Positions 1 to 10,345 of a stretch of 64,000 nt of DNA are shown piece after piece. The translations under genes were made by a program, and so were the position numbers. The stretch spans positions 30,878,001 to 30,942,000 of the forward strand of contig CP136896.1 of NCBI GenBank assembly GCA_034359265.1, written 5' to 3'. The stretch is from Canna indica (Eukaryota > Streptophyta > Magnoliopsida > Zingiberales > Cannaceae). Below the pieces are notes generated by a model. It was given only the letters and a program-made list of their open reading frames with translations. It had not been told where the DNA came from and did not search any database. Numbering within the stretch: position 1 is the first letter of the stretch; the number at the start of each line of letters is the position of its first letter.

Positions 1-1468
1 CGCTTACACCCCTACCTAGGACCCTATAGGGTGACAAGATCATCCACGTTTGACAAATTTAATTGTTTTCTTTTTCATCTCTATTCTCTGGGATATTTCT
101 TTTATCGTATCTTTTTCATTTCATGTATTTTATTGTAAGAAAAAATTGTTAAAAGTATAACAACTTTTGGTAAATATTACAGGTGTTCACAGATCGGATC
201 GGGTCGAGTTTAGAGAAAAAATCGAATCGACCCGACCAAGTGTAATCAAGTCGGATTGAAATTTTTTCACCTCTCAAACATAACCTGACCTAGTTCGGGT
301 CGGGTCAAAAAAATTTCACCTCTCAAACCCAACCCGACCTAGTTCGAGTTGAGTCGGATAGTCGGGTTTACCTGTTTAGGTGAAAAATAAAATTTTAACA
401 ATATTTTTTTATTTTTTTAAAAAATAATTATAAATAAATGTTTTTAATATAAATATTTTAAAAATAAATTAAAAATATAAATAATCGGGTTAGATCTCGG
501 GTCATCGGGTTTTAAATTCCAAAGCCTGAGACTCGATTATGGTCAAGTTTGGTCGAATTGTACCCGACCCAACCCAAATTGGTTGGGTCGAGTTCAATGG
601 GTCGTTCCTGGGTCAGCCCAGGCCCGGGCAAGCCCGACCACTTCTGGGTCGTGCCTGGCACGGCACTAGCACAGCCCGACTACTCAAAGGGGCGGCCCAG
701 CCCCGGTCCTGAGCCCGCCCCTTCGGGCTCGGGTCGGCTCGAATTTATTAAAAAGAAGAAATATAGGTCGGCGGTGAGACTCAAACCGTCGACCTTCACT
801 ATTTTTTGAGGAACTAACCACCACATCAAGACTAATTATCTATTTTTGTATAATTTTAATAAGTATAATATATTATGCTCAAGCCTAGCATAAAAAACTA
901 AGCCAAACTTGGGTGAAAATCAGGCTAGCCTGTGGACGCAGGGCCTGGCCCGTGCTGTGTCGGGCTCGGCACGACCCACTTGCCCAAGGGGGTGAGCCCA
1001 ACCCGCCCCTTGAGCACAGTTGGGTCGTGCTAGGCCGGGCCCGAAGAATGGCGCAAAATTCTTCGGGCCGGGTGAAGCACGGCTCAGAACCGGCCAGCCC
1101 CGGTCCATTGCCACCTCTACTAATAAATATGAAACTATAAATATTTTAAATTATTTATCAAAATCATAACTATTTATAGTAAAATTCTAAAACACTTCTT
1201 TTATATTTCAATTTTTTTCAAAACACTCAATGTTCAATTTTTAATCCGGTTCACAATTTTTTTGGTTGAACGAAACTTTTCAATACATCGTCCTTTTTTA
1301 TCTAAAAAAAATTTGAAAATTTTTTGTAGAACAAAAAAAGTTTTTGGTCCGTCAACAAAAAAAATTCATGATTCATTTGTTAATTCATTCAACAAAATTT
1401 TCTTTGTTCAACAGAAAAGCCGACTTCTTATCTTGGGGAGGGGGTAAAAGATTCTTTTGTTCAACTAA
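1..1468. other. AT-rich intergenic DNA with dispersed repeat
   Basis: I see no gene here. The stretch from about 180 to 1126 alternates AT-rich DNA with many copies of GGGTCGGG/CCCGACCC-like words, a composition typical of old dispersed plant repeats. Its two ends (AGGTGTTCACAG near 181 and, inverted, AGAGGTGGCAATGG near 1120) are weakly similar to hAT-type MITE ends, but I could not find a convincing target-site duplication. Short open frames in the GC-rich parts are compositional and have no recognisable protein. Confidence 0.5.
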
Positions 1469-2092
1469 TGTTATATCCGGGTATATAAAAAAAAAAAAAA
1501 AAAAAAAAGGGTGTAAAAGTGGCAGGTGGCAGTGAGGGAGAGGTGATGCTGAGTGGTTTTAAAAGAGGGGATGTGTGAGGAGAGGTAGAGAAGGAGCGGA
1601 GGAAGGAGATGTTGCAGGCGGAGGAGTCGGCGAGTGTCGCCGTTGGAGCTCGTCATCGTCGGAGTTGCGGGATCGAGGTAGGAGATCTCATCCTCTCTGT
1701 TCCTTCATTTCCGTTGATTATCTCTGACGAGGTTGTTGCGCCGTACCCCGGGCTGGTCGCGTGCGGAAGTCGCACGGGGGGCGGTCGCATGAGGGTTGCG
1801 GGGCTGCCAGGTAGCCATCGGAGCCTCCGCTCGGTCGGTCGTGGGACTGAGCAGGGCCGAAGGGTTGAGGAGGTTGTGGAGTCGCCGGTCGGCGACGGGT
1901 AGCGACTGGCCGAGAGGAGAAGATGGGTTTGCGGGTGATCGGAGGAGAAGAGGGAGATCGGGAGAGAGAGAGTGTGTGTGATTGGATATTCCGCTGGCGC
2001 CGGGATTTGTGGGAGAGGCCGGCGAGGCCGGGATGACCGGCCGGCGTGTGGGTCGTAGGCGGCGGCCGAGAGGGAGAGAGGAGGGGTCCGAA

Positions 2093-2118
2093 AGAGAGAG
2101 AGAGAGAGAGAGAGAGAG
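2093..2118. repeat. AG dinucleotide microsatellite
   Basis: About 13 uninterrupted AG units inside the GC-rich part of the solo LTR. On the complementary strand this reads as a run encoding Ser-Leu repeats, which explains the low-complexity open frames seen there. Confidence 0.9.
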
Positions 2119-2529
2119 TCATCGGTGTTGGAGGCCGAGGAGAAGCGTGGTGATCGCCGGCGGCTTGGGGAGTCGCCCGGCATGGATTCGGGGCGAGTAG
2201 AGGAGGTGGCGGGATCGGGTGTAGTAGAGGCGGCCGGCGGTGAGTCGGACCGGTCGCGGAGATCGGGGAGAGGGCGGCCATGCCGCCGGGGTGGTCGCCG
2301 GCGGCCGGGATGGCCGGTCGGCGTGGGTTCTAGAGGAGCAGGAGATGGCGTCTGGCGCTGGGGCAAGGGGCAGCGTGAGGGTAGAGGGAGTCGAGCGGGT
2401 GAGAGAGATATGAATAGTGTTTAGAGAAGAGAGCTGTATCGTATGAAATTGGGTTGACTTATGAATTATTGAGGTATTTTTGTAATTGATCGTAGAGTCG
2501 TCGGATCGAGTCGAGGTGAATACCAAAAT

Positions 2530-3290
2530 TTTAGATTTTTGTGTGCTGAAAGCGATGGTGGTGTCGGATTTCTGATTGGAGATCGTTTGGTATGATTTTG
2601 ATATTATTTCAGTAGTTTAATAAGTGGGTGAGAATTGTGTTTGAAATTAATTTAGTTGGTAGGCCCCGAGTTGTCTGTTGAAGTTGAGGTGAATAGTAAT
2701 CTCGATCATTTTCGCGTGCTGAACGCGATGGTGATGTCGGATTTTAGATTGGAGATCATTTGGTGTGATTTTGATATATTTCGGTATTATGTTGTTGTTG
2801 AGTAAGTGGGTGATAGTTATGTTTGAAATTAATTTATTTGGTGGATCTCGAGTTGTCAGTTGAAGTTGAGGTGAATAGTAATCTCGATCATTTTCGCGTG
2901 CTGAACGCGATGGTGGTGTCGGATTTCAGATTGGAGATCATTTGGTGTGATTTTGATATATTTTAGTATTGATGTTGTTTAGTAAATTAGTGATATAGTT
3001 GTATTTGAAACTAATTTATTTGGTGGATCTCGAGTTGTCGGTTGAAGTTGAGGTAAATAGTAATCTCGATCATTTTCGCATGCTGAACGCGATGGTGGTG
3101 TCGGATTTCAGATTGAAGATCATTTGGTATGATTTTGATATATTTCGGTATTATGCTGTTGTTGAGTAAGTGGGTGATAATTATGTTTGAAATTAATTTA
3201 GTTGGTGGGTCCCGAGTTGTCGGTTGAAGTTGAGGTGAATAGCAATCTTGATCATTTTCGCGTGCTGAACGCCATGGTGGGGTTAGTTTT
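2530..3290 (+). repeat. Tandem repeat, about 180-bp period
   Basis: Five successive anchors of the form GTGCTGAACGCGATGGTGGT occur near 2544, 2716, 2898, 3080 and 3261, giving a period of roughly 172-182 bp. Each unit also holds a GATTTTGATATATTTC block and a GAGTTGTCGGTTGAAGTTGA block. The copies are diverged but clearly head-to-tail and lie wholly inside the solo LTR. Confidence 0.85.
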
Positions 3291-3775
3291 CCAAGAAATC
3301 ATTATTAGGTTATTCTTTCAGTTGATTAGTGGTTGAGGTTGTCGAGGTGTTTAAATAATAGTAAATTATTAGTCTGAGAATTTAGTCGATTGATTGGTGT
3401 GAAATAATTGTGGTTTGGAGAATGAGTTGAGCATGAGGTTTGGAGAGTGAGTTGGTTGATCATGGGCGTTTGGAGAGTGTGCTGAGCATGAGTTGAGCCT
3501 GCAAGTCTATTGTTGATTTGTTGTCGGAGATAACTTCGGAAATACCTTTGCTTCCATTGTTTGGTTTGTTTCCTGAAATTATTGAACTCCTGTTGCATAT
3601 TATCGTTGGACATGCCATGTAGAGGAATTGCATGTGTTGCATTTTATTATTGCATATTGGTGTTTATTTTGATAATAGTATGTTGTGCTAATCCAAATGT
3701 GCATTGGATTAGTCACTGTATGCCTAGTATCATGTTGATATATGTGGTGTGGTATATTTGTTGAGCATGCTTTTA

Positions 3776-4092
3776 TCTTGTTGATCATGTCATAATTAAT
3801 TGGAGTTGTTATATTGTTGATCATGATGATGTTATGCTAGTAGCATGTTGATCATGTCATAATCACTTGGAGTTGTTGTGATATTGTTGATCATGATGTT
3901 TTGTTATTATCTTGTTGATCATATCATAATTAATTGGAGTTGTTATATTGTTGATCATGATGATGTTATGCTAGTAGCATGTTGATCATGTCATAATCAC
4001 TTGGAGTTGTTGTGATATTGTTGATCATGATGTTTTGTTATTATCTTGTTGATCATGTCATAATCACTTTGAGTTGTTGCTATGTTGTTGAT
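3776..4092 (+). repeat. Tandem repeat, about 134-bp period, TTGTTGATCATG-rich
   Basis: CTTGTTGATCATGTCATAAT recurs near 3777, 3912 and 4045, and shorter TTGTTGATCATGAT words recur between them. This makes about 2.4 head-to-tail copies inside the solo LTR. Confidence 0.8.
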
Positions 4093-4907
4093 CATGGTGA
4101 TATACCTTGTTGCACTCTTGGAGTCGAGTTGCATGGTTGATGTCGATCTGGAGGCTATGGCCTCGGAGAGGACTTCGGTCCCGGACCATTTTAGTGCGGT
4201 ACCCTCCAGACATGGGAGAGGGTATGGATATTGACTAGTCACTTTGGGCACCTTCGGGTGTGCGGATGTCGGATAGTCCGTCGGATTACCTGCTTGGATA
4301 GGGGTAGTCGCGCGGCTGTCGGATACGTCGTCCGTCGGGCTACCTGCTTGGTGGGGGTAGTCGTATCACCGTTGGAGCGGACGGTTGATGCCACTCTACG
4401 GGTGGTAGAGTGTGGGGTTTTTACCCAATGGTCCACACGCTCGATGATTCAGTTGATGTTGCTTAGGAGTAGGTGAGGTGTATTTGTTGTGTTCATCGCC
4501 TTTGGTTGCATCTTAGGCCATGTTGTTATGCATTGTTGAGTTGACACTTGATATTTGTTGATCATATTGTGATTCTCCTACTCAGCATTCGCTGATCTCC
4601 GTTGTCTTTGCTTCAGACTTGCAGGGGTGAGCAGTCGATTTGTAGATCGAGATGTATATAGTTTTTGTCATCTAGTAGTCAGTCGTAGATGTGGAGCTCT
4701 GATGGCGGCTGCTTTTGTATATTTGGGTAATTATATTTGATCGGACATATAAATTGTAATTATCTGGTTTATAATATGTTTTAATATGGTTTCCGATGTG
4801 CATCGGATGGTTTTCCTTCCGCTGTGTGGGTTTCGAGTGGCCCACTGTCGCGCGTCGGAACGGGCCCGCCTCGGGGCGTGGGGGTGGACCCGAACCGGGG
4901 CGTGACA

Positions 4908-5330
4908 ACTAAAATGTTTAAATTTTTCTTGATTCAACGGAGAAATCTTTAAAACAAAATTGATTCAATAAAAATAAGTAAATTTCATAAAATATTGAGT
5001 TCAACTAAAAGATATTTTTTATAGTTGAGAAATGAAGCATGAGATTTTTTTTAAAAAAATATATTTTTGAAGCATTTGAGAGTTTTGTCAAAATTAATTA
5101 TGATTTTAATAAATATTATAAACAGTTTATAATTTTGATAAAAAAAATTGTTTTTTGACCAATTTCTCATACATCCAAAAAAAGAACTTTCTAGTTTCTA
5201 CAAAATTAAATGATAATAAAGGCGCCTTCTCCAAAACAAAAAAAATTAAAACGAAAAAGAAATATTAAGGGGGGCGGGGAATTTTCCCGAAAAACAAAGG
5301 GGGACGCACGCACCGTATACTTAAAATAAT
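4908..5330. other. AT-rich spacer upstream of the MCTP gene
   Basis: No coding region is recognisable. It presumably contains the MCTP promoter in its right half, but I cannot point to a convincing TATA box or other element. Confidence 0.4.
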
Positions 5331-5339
5331 GAGTTAGTA

Positions 5340-5926
5340 ATCCAGAACCATCTTCGTCTTGTTCGCTTTTGCTTTTGCTCTTTTGTCATCTTCCTCGATC
5401 ATTGCACGATTCGAGGAGTTTACTGTTGGCCGCGAGGGTTCGAGTTCTTACTCTAGTCTATTCTTTCGATCTTTCCCTTTTCTTCGTTGTGATTTCATTT
5501 TTTTTCTTCCTCCTCTGATCTCGCTTTTTACTACTAGGTCATCTTTGCGTATTTTGATAGAAAGAGCGAGCGAGTAATTCTGTGTGTTTGTGCGCGCGCG
5601 CGTGTTTCTAGCGTTCCGAGTAATTTCATGATGCTTGTAACGTTTTATGACATGAACTAACTGGTATTCTTGTGGTTGTCCGTAGTGCATTGCAGTGTTT
5701 AGCAACGATTTTGATGTGAATGCTTGAAGAGGGTTCTGCTTCCCCCGAACCTAAGTAAGTTTGAAACCTTCCTTGATTGTAGGGTTAGGGTTTTTTCTAT
5801 GTTTTCGATGCCATGGTTGTTTTATTTATCTGTTTCTTTACCTAATCTTTTCTGTCCCTACTTGTACTTCGCATGTCGAACAGGAGGCTTCTTGAAGCTT
5901 GTTTGCTCTTCTTGCGATAGTTCGAG
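5340..5926 (+). promoter_or_regulatory. 5' leader of the MCTP gene with probable leader intron
   Basis: The pyrimidine-rich DNA before the start codon looks like a transcribed leader. A clear acceptor, TCGAACAG|GAGG, ends at 5883, about 40 bases before the ATG, preceded by T/C-rich intron-like DNA. A plausible donor is GA|GTAATT near 5572. Leader introns are common in plant MCTP genes whose coding region is a single exon. Boundaries are inferred; a cDNA would settle them. Confidence 0.5.
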
Positions 5927-8254
5927 ATGATGCAGAGGCCTGTCCGCCCTGAGGAGTACTCCTTGAAGGAGACTTCTCCTCACCTTGGAGGTGGTGGGGT
6001 TTCCGGTGACAAGCTAACCACCACTTATGACCTCGTTGAGCAGATGCAGTACCTCTACGTGCGGGTGGTGAAAGCCAAGGACCTCCCACCGAAAGATGTA
6101 ACCGGAAGCTGTGACCCTTATGTTGAAGTTAAGCTGGGGAATTACAAAGGCACCACCCGGCATTTTGAGAAGAAGACTAATCCTGAGTGGAACCAGGTCT
6201 TTGCCTTTTCCAAGGACCGGATCCAAGCCTCTGTGCTTGAAGTCATTGTGAAGGACAATGATTTCGTTAAGGATGATTTCATGGGGCGAGTGTTGTTTGA
6301 TCTTAGCGAGGTTCCAAAGAGAGTTCCACCTGACAGCCCATTGGCTCCGCAATGGTATAGATTGGAGGACCGGAAAGGTGAGAAAGTTAAGGGAGAGTTG
6401 ATGTTAGCTGTTTGGATGGGTACTCAAGCTGATGAAGCCTTCCCGGATGCTTGGCATTCAGATGCTGCTACTGTTCCTAGCGATGGCCTTGCTAATATAA
6501 GGTCTAAGGTTTATCTTACGCCCAAGCTTTGGTATTTAAGAGTTAATGTTATAGAAGCTCAGGATTTGATTCCTAATGACAAGACTAGGGTCCCTGAAGT
6601 CTATGTTAAAGTTATGCTTGGAAATCAGGCTCTGAGAACTAGAATTTCACAGAGCAGAACCCTAAACCCTATGTGGAATGAGGATTTGATGTTCGTAGCA
6701 GCAGAACCATTTGAAGAGCACTTGGTCCTAAGTGTTGAAGACCGAGTTGCACCCAACAAAGATGAGGTGTTAGGTAAGACTATCGTCACCTTGCAGAGTG
6801 TAGACAGGAGGCTAGACTATAAGCCAGTTAATAGCAGATGGTATAACCTCGAGAAGCATGTCATTATTGATGGTGAGCAGAAGAAGGAGGTGAAGTTCTC
6901 TAGCCGGATTCATCTTAGGATATGTTTGGAAGGTGGTTACCATGTATTAGATGAATCGACGCACTACAGCAGTGATCTTAGGCCAACAGCAAAGCAGTTA
7001 TGGAAGCCAAGCATAGGGGTTTTGGAGCTAGGTATCTTGAGTGCGCAGGGCCTTTTGCCAATGAAGACTAAAGATGGTCGAGGAACCACAGAAGCTTATT
7101 GTGTTGCTAAATATGGACAGAAATGGGTGCGCACAAGGACTATCATAGATACTTTTGCTCCAAAGTGGAATGAACAGTACACTTGGGAGGTATATGATCC
7201 ATGTACTGTCATTACAATTGGTGTATTTGATAACTGTCACTTGCATGGTGGGGAAAAAGCAGCTGGTACAAGAGATACCAGAATTGGGAAGGTTCGGATT
7301 CGCTTGTCCACACTTGAAACTGACCGAGTTTACACTCACTCTTACCCTCTTATTGTTTTGCTTCCCTCCGGAGTGAAAAAGATGGGAGAAGTCCAGCTGG
7401 CTGTTCGATTCACTTGCTCATCTCTTCTTAATGTCTTGCACATGTATTCCCAACCATTGCTGCCAAAGATGCATTACCTCTACCCTTTGTCTGTTATGCA
7501 GCTTGATCACTTGAGACATCAGGCAACACAAACAGTATCAATGAGGTTGAGCCGTGCAGAGCCACCTTTGAGGAAGGAAGTTGTGGAATATATGTTAGAT
7601 GTGGATTCTCATATGTGGAGCATGCGAAAGAGCAAAGCAAACTTCTCCAGAATCGTGGGTGTCTTAAGTCCTATGATTGCTGTTGCGAAATGGTTCGATC
7701 AGATTTGCCATTGGAAAAACCCTTTGACAACAATTTTAATCCATGTTCTCTTTGTCATCTTGATCTTGTACCCTGAACTGATACTCCCGACAATTTTCCT
7801 GTATTTGTTCTTGATTGGAGTCTGGTATTACCGCTGGAGGCCACGGCAACCTCCTTACATGGACACTCGGCTCTCACATGCAGATACTGCACACTCTGAC
7901 GAGCTTGATGAGGAATTTGATACTTTTCCTACATCTCGCCCTCCTGACATCGTTAGAATGAGATATGATCGCTTAAGGAGTGTTGCAGGGCGGATACAGA
8001 CTGCAGTTGGTGACTTGGCAACTCAAGGGGAGAGGTTACAGTCTCTGCTGAGCTGGCGGGATCCAAGAGCAACCTCACTCTTTGTGACATTCTGTTTGGT
8101 TGCTGCAATTGTTCTCTATGTTACACCATTTCGTGTTGTGGCTTTTCTAACAGGTTTGTATATGTTAAGGCACCCAAGGTTCCGGCATAAGCTTCCATCA
8201 GTTCCTCTCAACTTCTTCAGAAGATTGCCGGCTAGAACAGATAGTATGTTATAA
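5927..8254 (+). CDS. MCTP3/FTIP3-like: Multiple C2 domain and transmembrane region protein (MCTP3/4, FTIP3/4-like)
   Basis: An uninterrupted 775-residue open frame, the usual length for this family. It carries three C2 domains (about residues 42-150, 203-320 and 365-490) with Asp-rich Ca2+-loop motifs such as GSCDPYVEVKLGNYKG and NPEWNQVFAF. The C-terminal phosphoribosyltransferase-C region (about 590-775) has two hydrophobic membrane segments, near residues 599-635 and 715-746, and ends in the family's PLNFFRRLPARTDSML. MCTPs are ER-anchored proteins that use their C2 domains to bind plasma-membrane lipids; they act at plasmodesmata and ER-plasma membrane contacts and in trafficking of FT and STM-type regulators. 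Similarity over the whole length is closest to the FTIP3/FTIP4 (MCTP3/MCTP4) branch. Two start codons are adjacent (5927 and 5930); either could be used. No frameshift or stop is seen and the coding region has no intron, as is normal. Confidence 0.95.
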   Translation: MMQRPVRPEEYSLKETSPHLGGGGVSGDKLTTTYDLVEQMQYLYVRVVKAKDLPPKDVTGSCDPYVEVKLGNYKGTTRHFEKKTNPEWNQVFAFSKDRIQASVLEVIVKDNDFVKDDFMGRVLFDLSEVPKRVPPDSPLAPQWYRLEDRKGEKVKGELMLAVWMGTQADEAFPDAWHSDAATVPSDGLANIRSKVYLTPKLWYLRVNVIEAQDLIPNDKTRVPEVYVKVMLGNQALRTRISQSRTLNPMWNEDLMFVAAEPFEEHLVLSVEDRVAPNKDEVLGKTIVTLQSVDRRLDYKPVNSRWYNLEKHVIIDGEQKKEVKFSSRIHLRICLEGGYHVLDESTHYSSDLRPTAKQLWKPSIGVLELGILSAQGLLPMKTKDGRGTTEAYCVAKYGQKWVRTRTIIDTFAPKWNEQYTWEVYDPCTVITIGVFDNCHLHGGEKAAGTRDTRIGKVRIRLSTLETDRVYTHSYPLIVLLPSGVKKMGEVQLAVRFTCSSLLNVLHMYSQPLLPKMHYLYPLSVMQLDHLRHQATQTVSMRLSRAEPPLRKEVVEYMLDVDSHMWSMRKSKANFSRIVGVLSPMIAVAKWFDQICHWKNPLTTILIHVLFVILILYPELILPTIFLYLFLIGVWYYRWRPRQPPYMDTRLSHADTAHSDELDEEFDTFPTSRPPDIVRMRYDRLRSVAGRIQTAVGDLATQGERLQSLLSWRDPRATSLFVTFCLVAAIVLYVTPFRVVAFLTGLYMLRHPRFRHKLPSVPLNFFRRLPARTDSML

Positions 8255-8501
8255 GATCTGACTGCCTGTCTGAGAATGCCTTTTTGTGTTTGCTACTGCT
8301 TGTTGCAGTTTGGTTTCAAGAAGCTGGAGGTTAACTGATGAACTTTAGTATGTAATCCAAACTTTTTTATGCTGGTACTGTAGAATTATGCATTCGGTTG
8401 TAGTGATGTCCTATATTCTGCTTTCTTATGTTTTACTTTAATGGGATATTTTAAGTGTTAGTCCATAAAGCATGGTTTATTGATTTACTTATTCTCTTTA
8501 C
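8255..8501 (+). other. 3' UTR and downstream flank of the MCTP gene
   Basis: T-rich DNA following the stop codon, with TGTAAT- and AATGGGA-like words that could serve as plant poly(A) signals. No feature can be fixed precisely. Confidence 0.4.
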
Positions 8502-10069
8502 TAGGGCTACAATTAAACCGGTTAACCGATTAATTTGATTTTGGATAATAAATTTACTGTTCGGTTCTGGTTAGAAAATATCAAAAAATTAATTAATTTT
8601 GATTTGATTTTGATTATTGGTTCGTGGATAATTAGAAATTAAAATTGATTATATATTTTGATTATCGATTATCATTATCCGAAATCGTTATAATTAATTA
8701 TTTTAATAATCTTTGTATATTTCATAATTCAATTATTGGAATTGAGTCGATTTTGGTTTCAGATATTAATATTTGAAATCGATTAGTAAATGAGTAATTG
8801 GTTCTATTTAAATTGAATTAATCAATTTTGATTAGGGGTGAGCATGGATCGGTTAATCGATCCATTAGCTAAAAAAAAAAATCGGTCCATTAAGTTCGAT
8901 TTTTTAAAATTATTAATCGTAAATTGGTTCATTAACTTCAGTTAACCGCTATTTTGATTTCGATTTTTTCGGTTTGGTTAACCGATAATTTTTGGTTAAC
9001 CAATAAAATTTTTTAACTTACAAACATAATAATATTATGCAAATCATAGAGAAAAATTTAAATAAATACTGAATTTTCATTGAGAAAAAAAAAAGTCAAA
9101 TCACTTGAACGAAGATGATGTTCTACGAAAACTAATATTTTTTATTTTTATTATTTTTATTATTATTTTTGATTTTTTGATTTTTTGATTTGTTTGTTTT
9201 TTAAATATTTTTTTATAATTTTTTTATTTTTTAAATAATTTTATGTACTTTTTTATAATTTTTTGTAATTTCTTAAAAAAATTTATAATTTATAAATTAT
9301 TATTTAATATATATATTATTAAAAATTAATAAATTATATCTAATCGGTCGGTTAACCGAAATCGGTGGACTTTTTACCTCTTGGATCGAAATCGAAACCG
9401 AAAATCAGTTTTTCAAAAAATAAAAACCGAAACCGTAAAAACCGGTTCGGTTTCAGATCGATTTTTCGGTTAACCGAAAAATTGGTTTTTTTTTCTCACC
9501 CCTAGTTTTGATTATTTGCCGAATAATCAAAATTGAGTTGGTTTCGATTTTGGATGTTAATTTTTGAAACTAAAGGTGATATTTGGTTAGCGAAAATTAT
9601 TTTCTGGTTTGATTTCAGTGAAACTGAAAATTTGGTTCTGAAAGTTTGATTTTGGTTTTTAGTTTTCAGTTTTCTGAAAACGCGTTTGGTTAATGAAAAC
9701 AACATCAATCTTAGTTAGTTGAAATCAGTGAATATTTATTTGGTTATAAAAAATAATATTATTTTTTCTTGAATATTTTTAGTAGTATTTAAATGTTTAG
9801 TTAGTTTACAAAATTAAATATTTGTTAACATGATTATAAAATATTGGTAAGATTTAATTAATTAAGATAACGGTAATTTAAATTTTTTTTATTCAATTAG
9901 ATATAAAAATTAATTAATAGTTATTATAAAATTTTAATATCATATACTCGGTTACCTACTTATTTCAATTTTTTTTAAATTTATTTATTAACTGGTTATA
10001 TGTTTACTAACCTGCATCTATTTGAACCGAACTAATTAGTTTTAGTTATCCGACGAATAACCGATAATG
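8502..10069. mobile_element. Old AACCGGTTAACCGA-rich element, host of a nested MITE
   Basis: The left edge (TAGGGCTACAATTAAACCGG at 8502) resembles the start of hAT-type MITEs, and similar CGGTTAACCGATTAA words run through 8502-8830 and 9510-10060, interrupted by the better-defined element at 8833-9504. The right end is not intact; the sequence runs into CACTA-type DNA at 10070. No coding capacity. Confidence 0.35.
8833..9504. mobile_element. Non-autonomous hAT-type MITE, 672 bp
   Basis: The ends are inverted repeats TAGGGGTGAG (8833) and CTCACCCCTA (ending 9504). The flanking 8-mers ATTTTGAT (8825-8832) and GTTTTGAT (9505-9512) match at 7 of 8 positions, the TSD length used by hAT transposases. 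The interior is AT-rich with CGGTTAACCGA palindromes near both ends and has no open frame of interest. Confidence 0.75.
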
Positions 10070-10345
10070 CACTACCAAAAACATCATCTTCTGCGATGGC
10101 TACAGCAGTTGCAGAGCCGTCGCCATAGCTATTCTGTGATGGCAAATAGCGGTCGCAAGGCTCCGTCGAAGAAATGCTGGTCGAAAATACTCTGTGACCG
10201 TTACTCCAACCAACACAAGCAGTCAATATTGCGACCGTTGTCTCCCGTCATTGTGCTGATTGCATTGTCATTTGCGACCAGTTAGATAAACCTTCTGCGT
10301 CGGCTTGGCGATCGCAGTGCCGTCGCAGAAGTATATAAAAACAAA
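10070..10345 (+). mobile_element. CACTA-type terminal and subterminal region (fragment)
   Basis: It starts CACTACCAAAAACATC, a CACTA terminal-repeat sequence, followed by inverted and direct copies of TTCTGCGACGGC/GCCGTCGCAGAA-like words, the usual subterminal transposase-binding pattern, and then GTATATAAAA near 10332. No matching 3' terminus is certain; TTTTTTGGTAGAG near 11351 is a possible decayed partner. No transposase is present, so this is a fragment or a non-autonomous derivative. Confidence 0.6.

Larger units (their letters stand above)
1469..4907 (+). mobile_element. Solo LTR, about 3.4 kb, probably Ty3/gypsy
   Basis: The segment starts TGTTATATCC and ends GGGGCGTGACA, so it has the TG...CA ends of an LTR. 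It is flanked by the same 5 bases, ACTAA, at 1464-1468 and 4908-4912. No second copy, primer-binding site or coding domain is present, so this looks like a solo LTR left by LTR-LTR recombination. A TATA-like run (GGGTATATAAAA) lies near its start. It contains a GC-rich block (1520-2420), two tandem-repeat fields and an AG microsatellite. The family assignment is inferred from length and from the GGGCGTGACA ending common in plant gypsy LTRs; it could instead be a non-coding element of another type. Confidence 0.65.

Noticed and set aside
913..1140. Overlapping frames on both strands near 1 kb
   Set aside because: They follow GGGTCGGG/CCCGGC repeats; composition alone keeps them open.
1653..2366. 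Long minus-strand open frame (237 codons) and overlapping frames
   Set aside because: Pro/Arg/Ser-rich low complexity in a GC-rich part of the solo LTR, partly encoded by an AG microsatellite. No domain.
7028..7339. Minus-strand frames inside the MCTP gene
   Set aside because: Shadows of the strong plus-strand coding frame.
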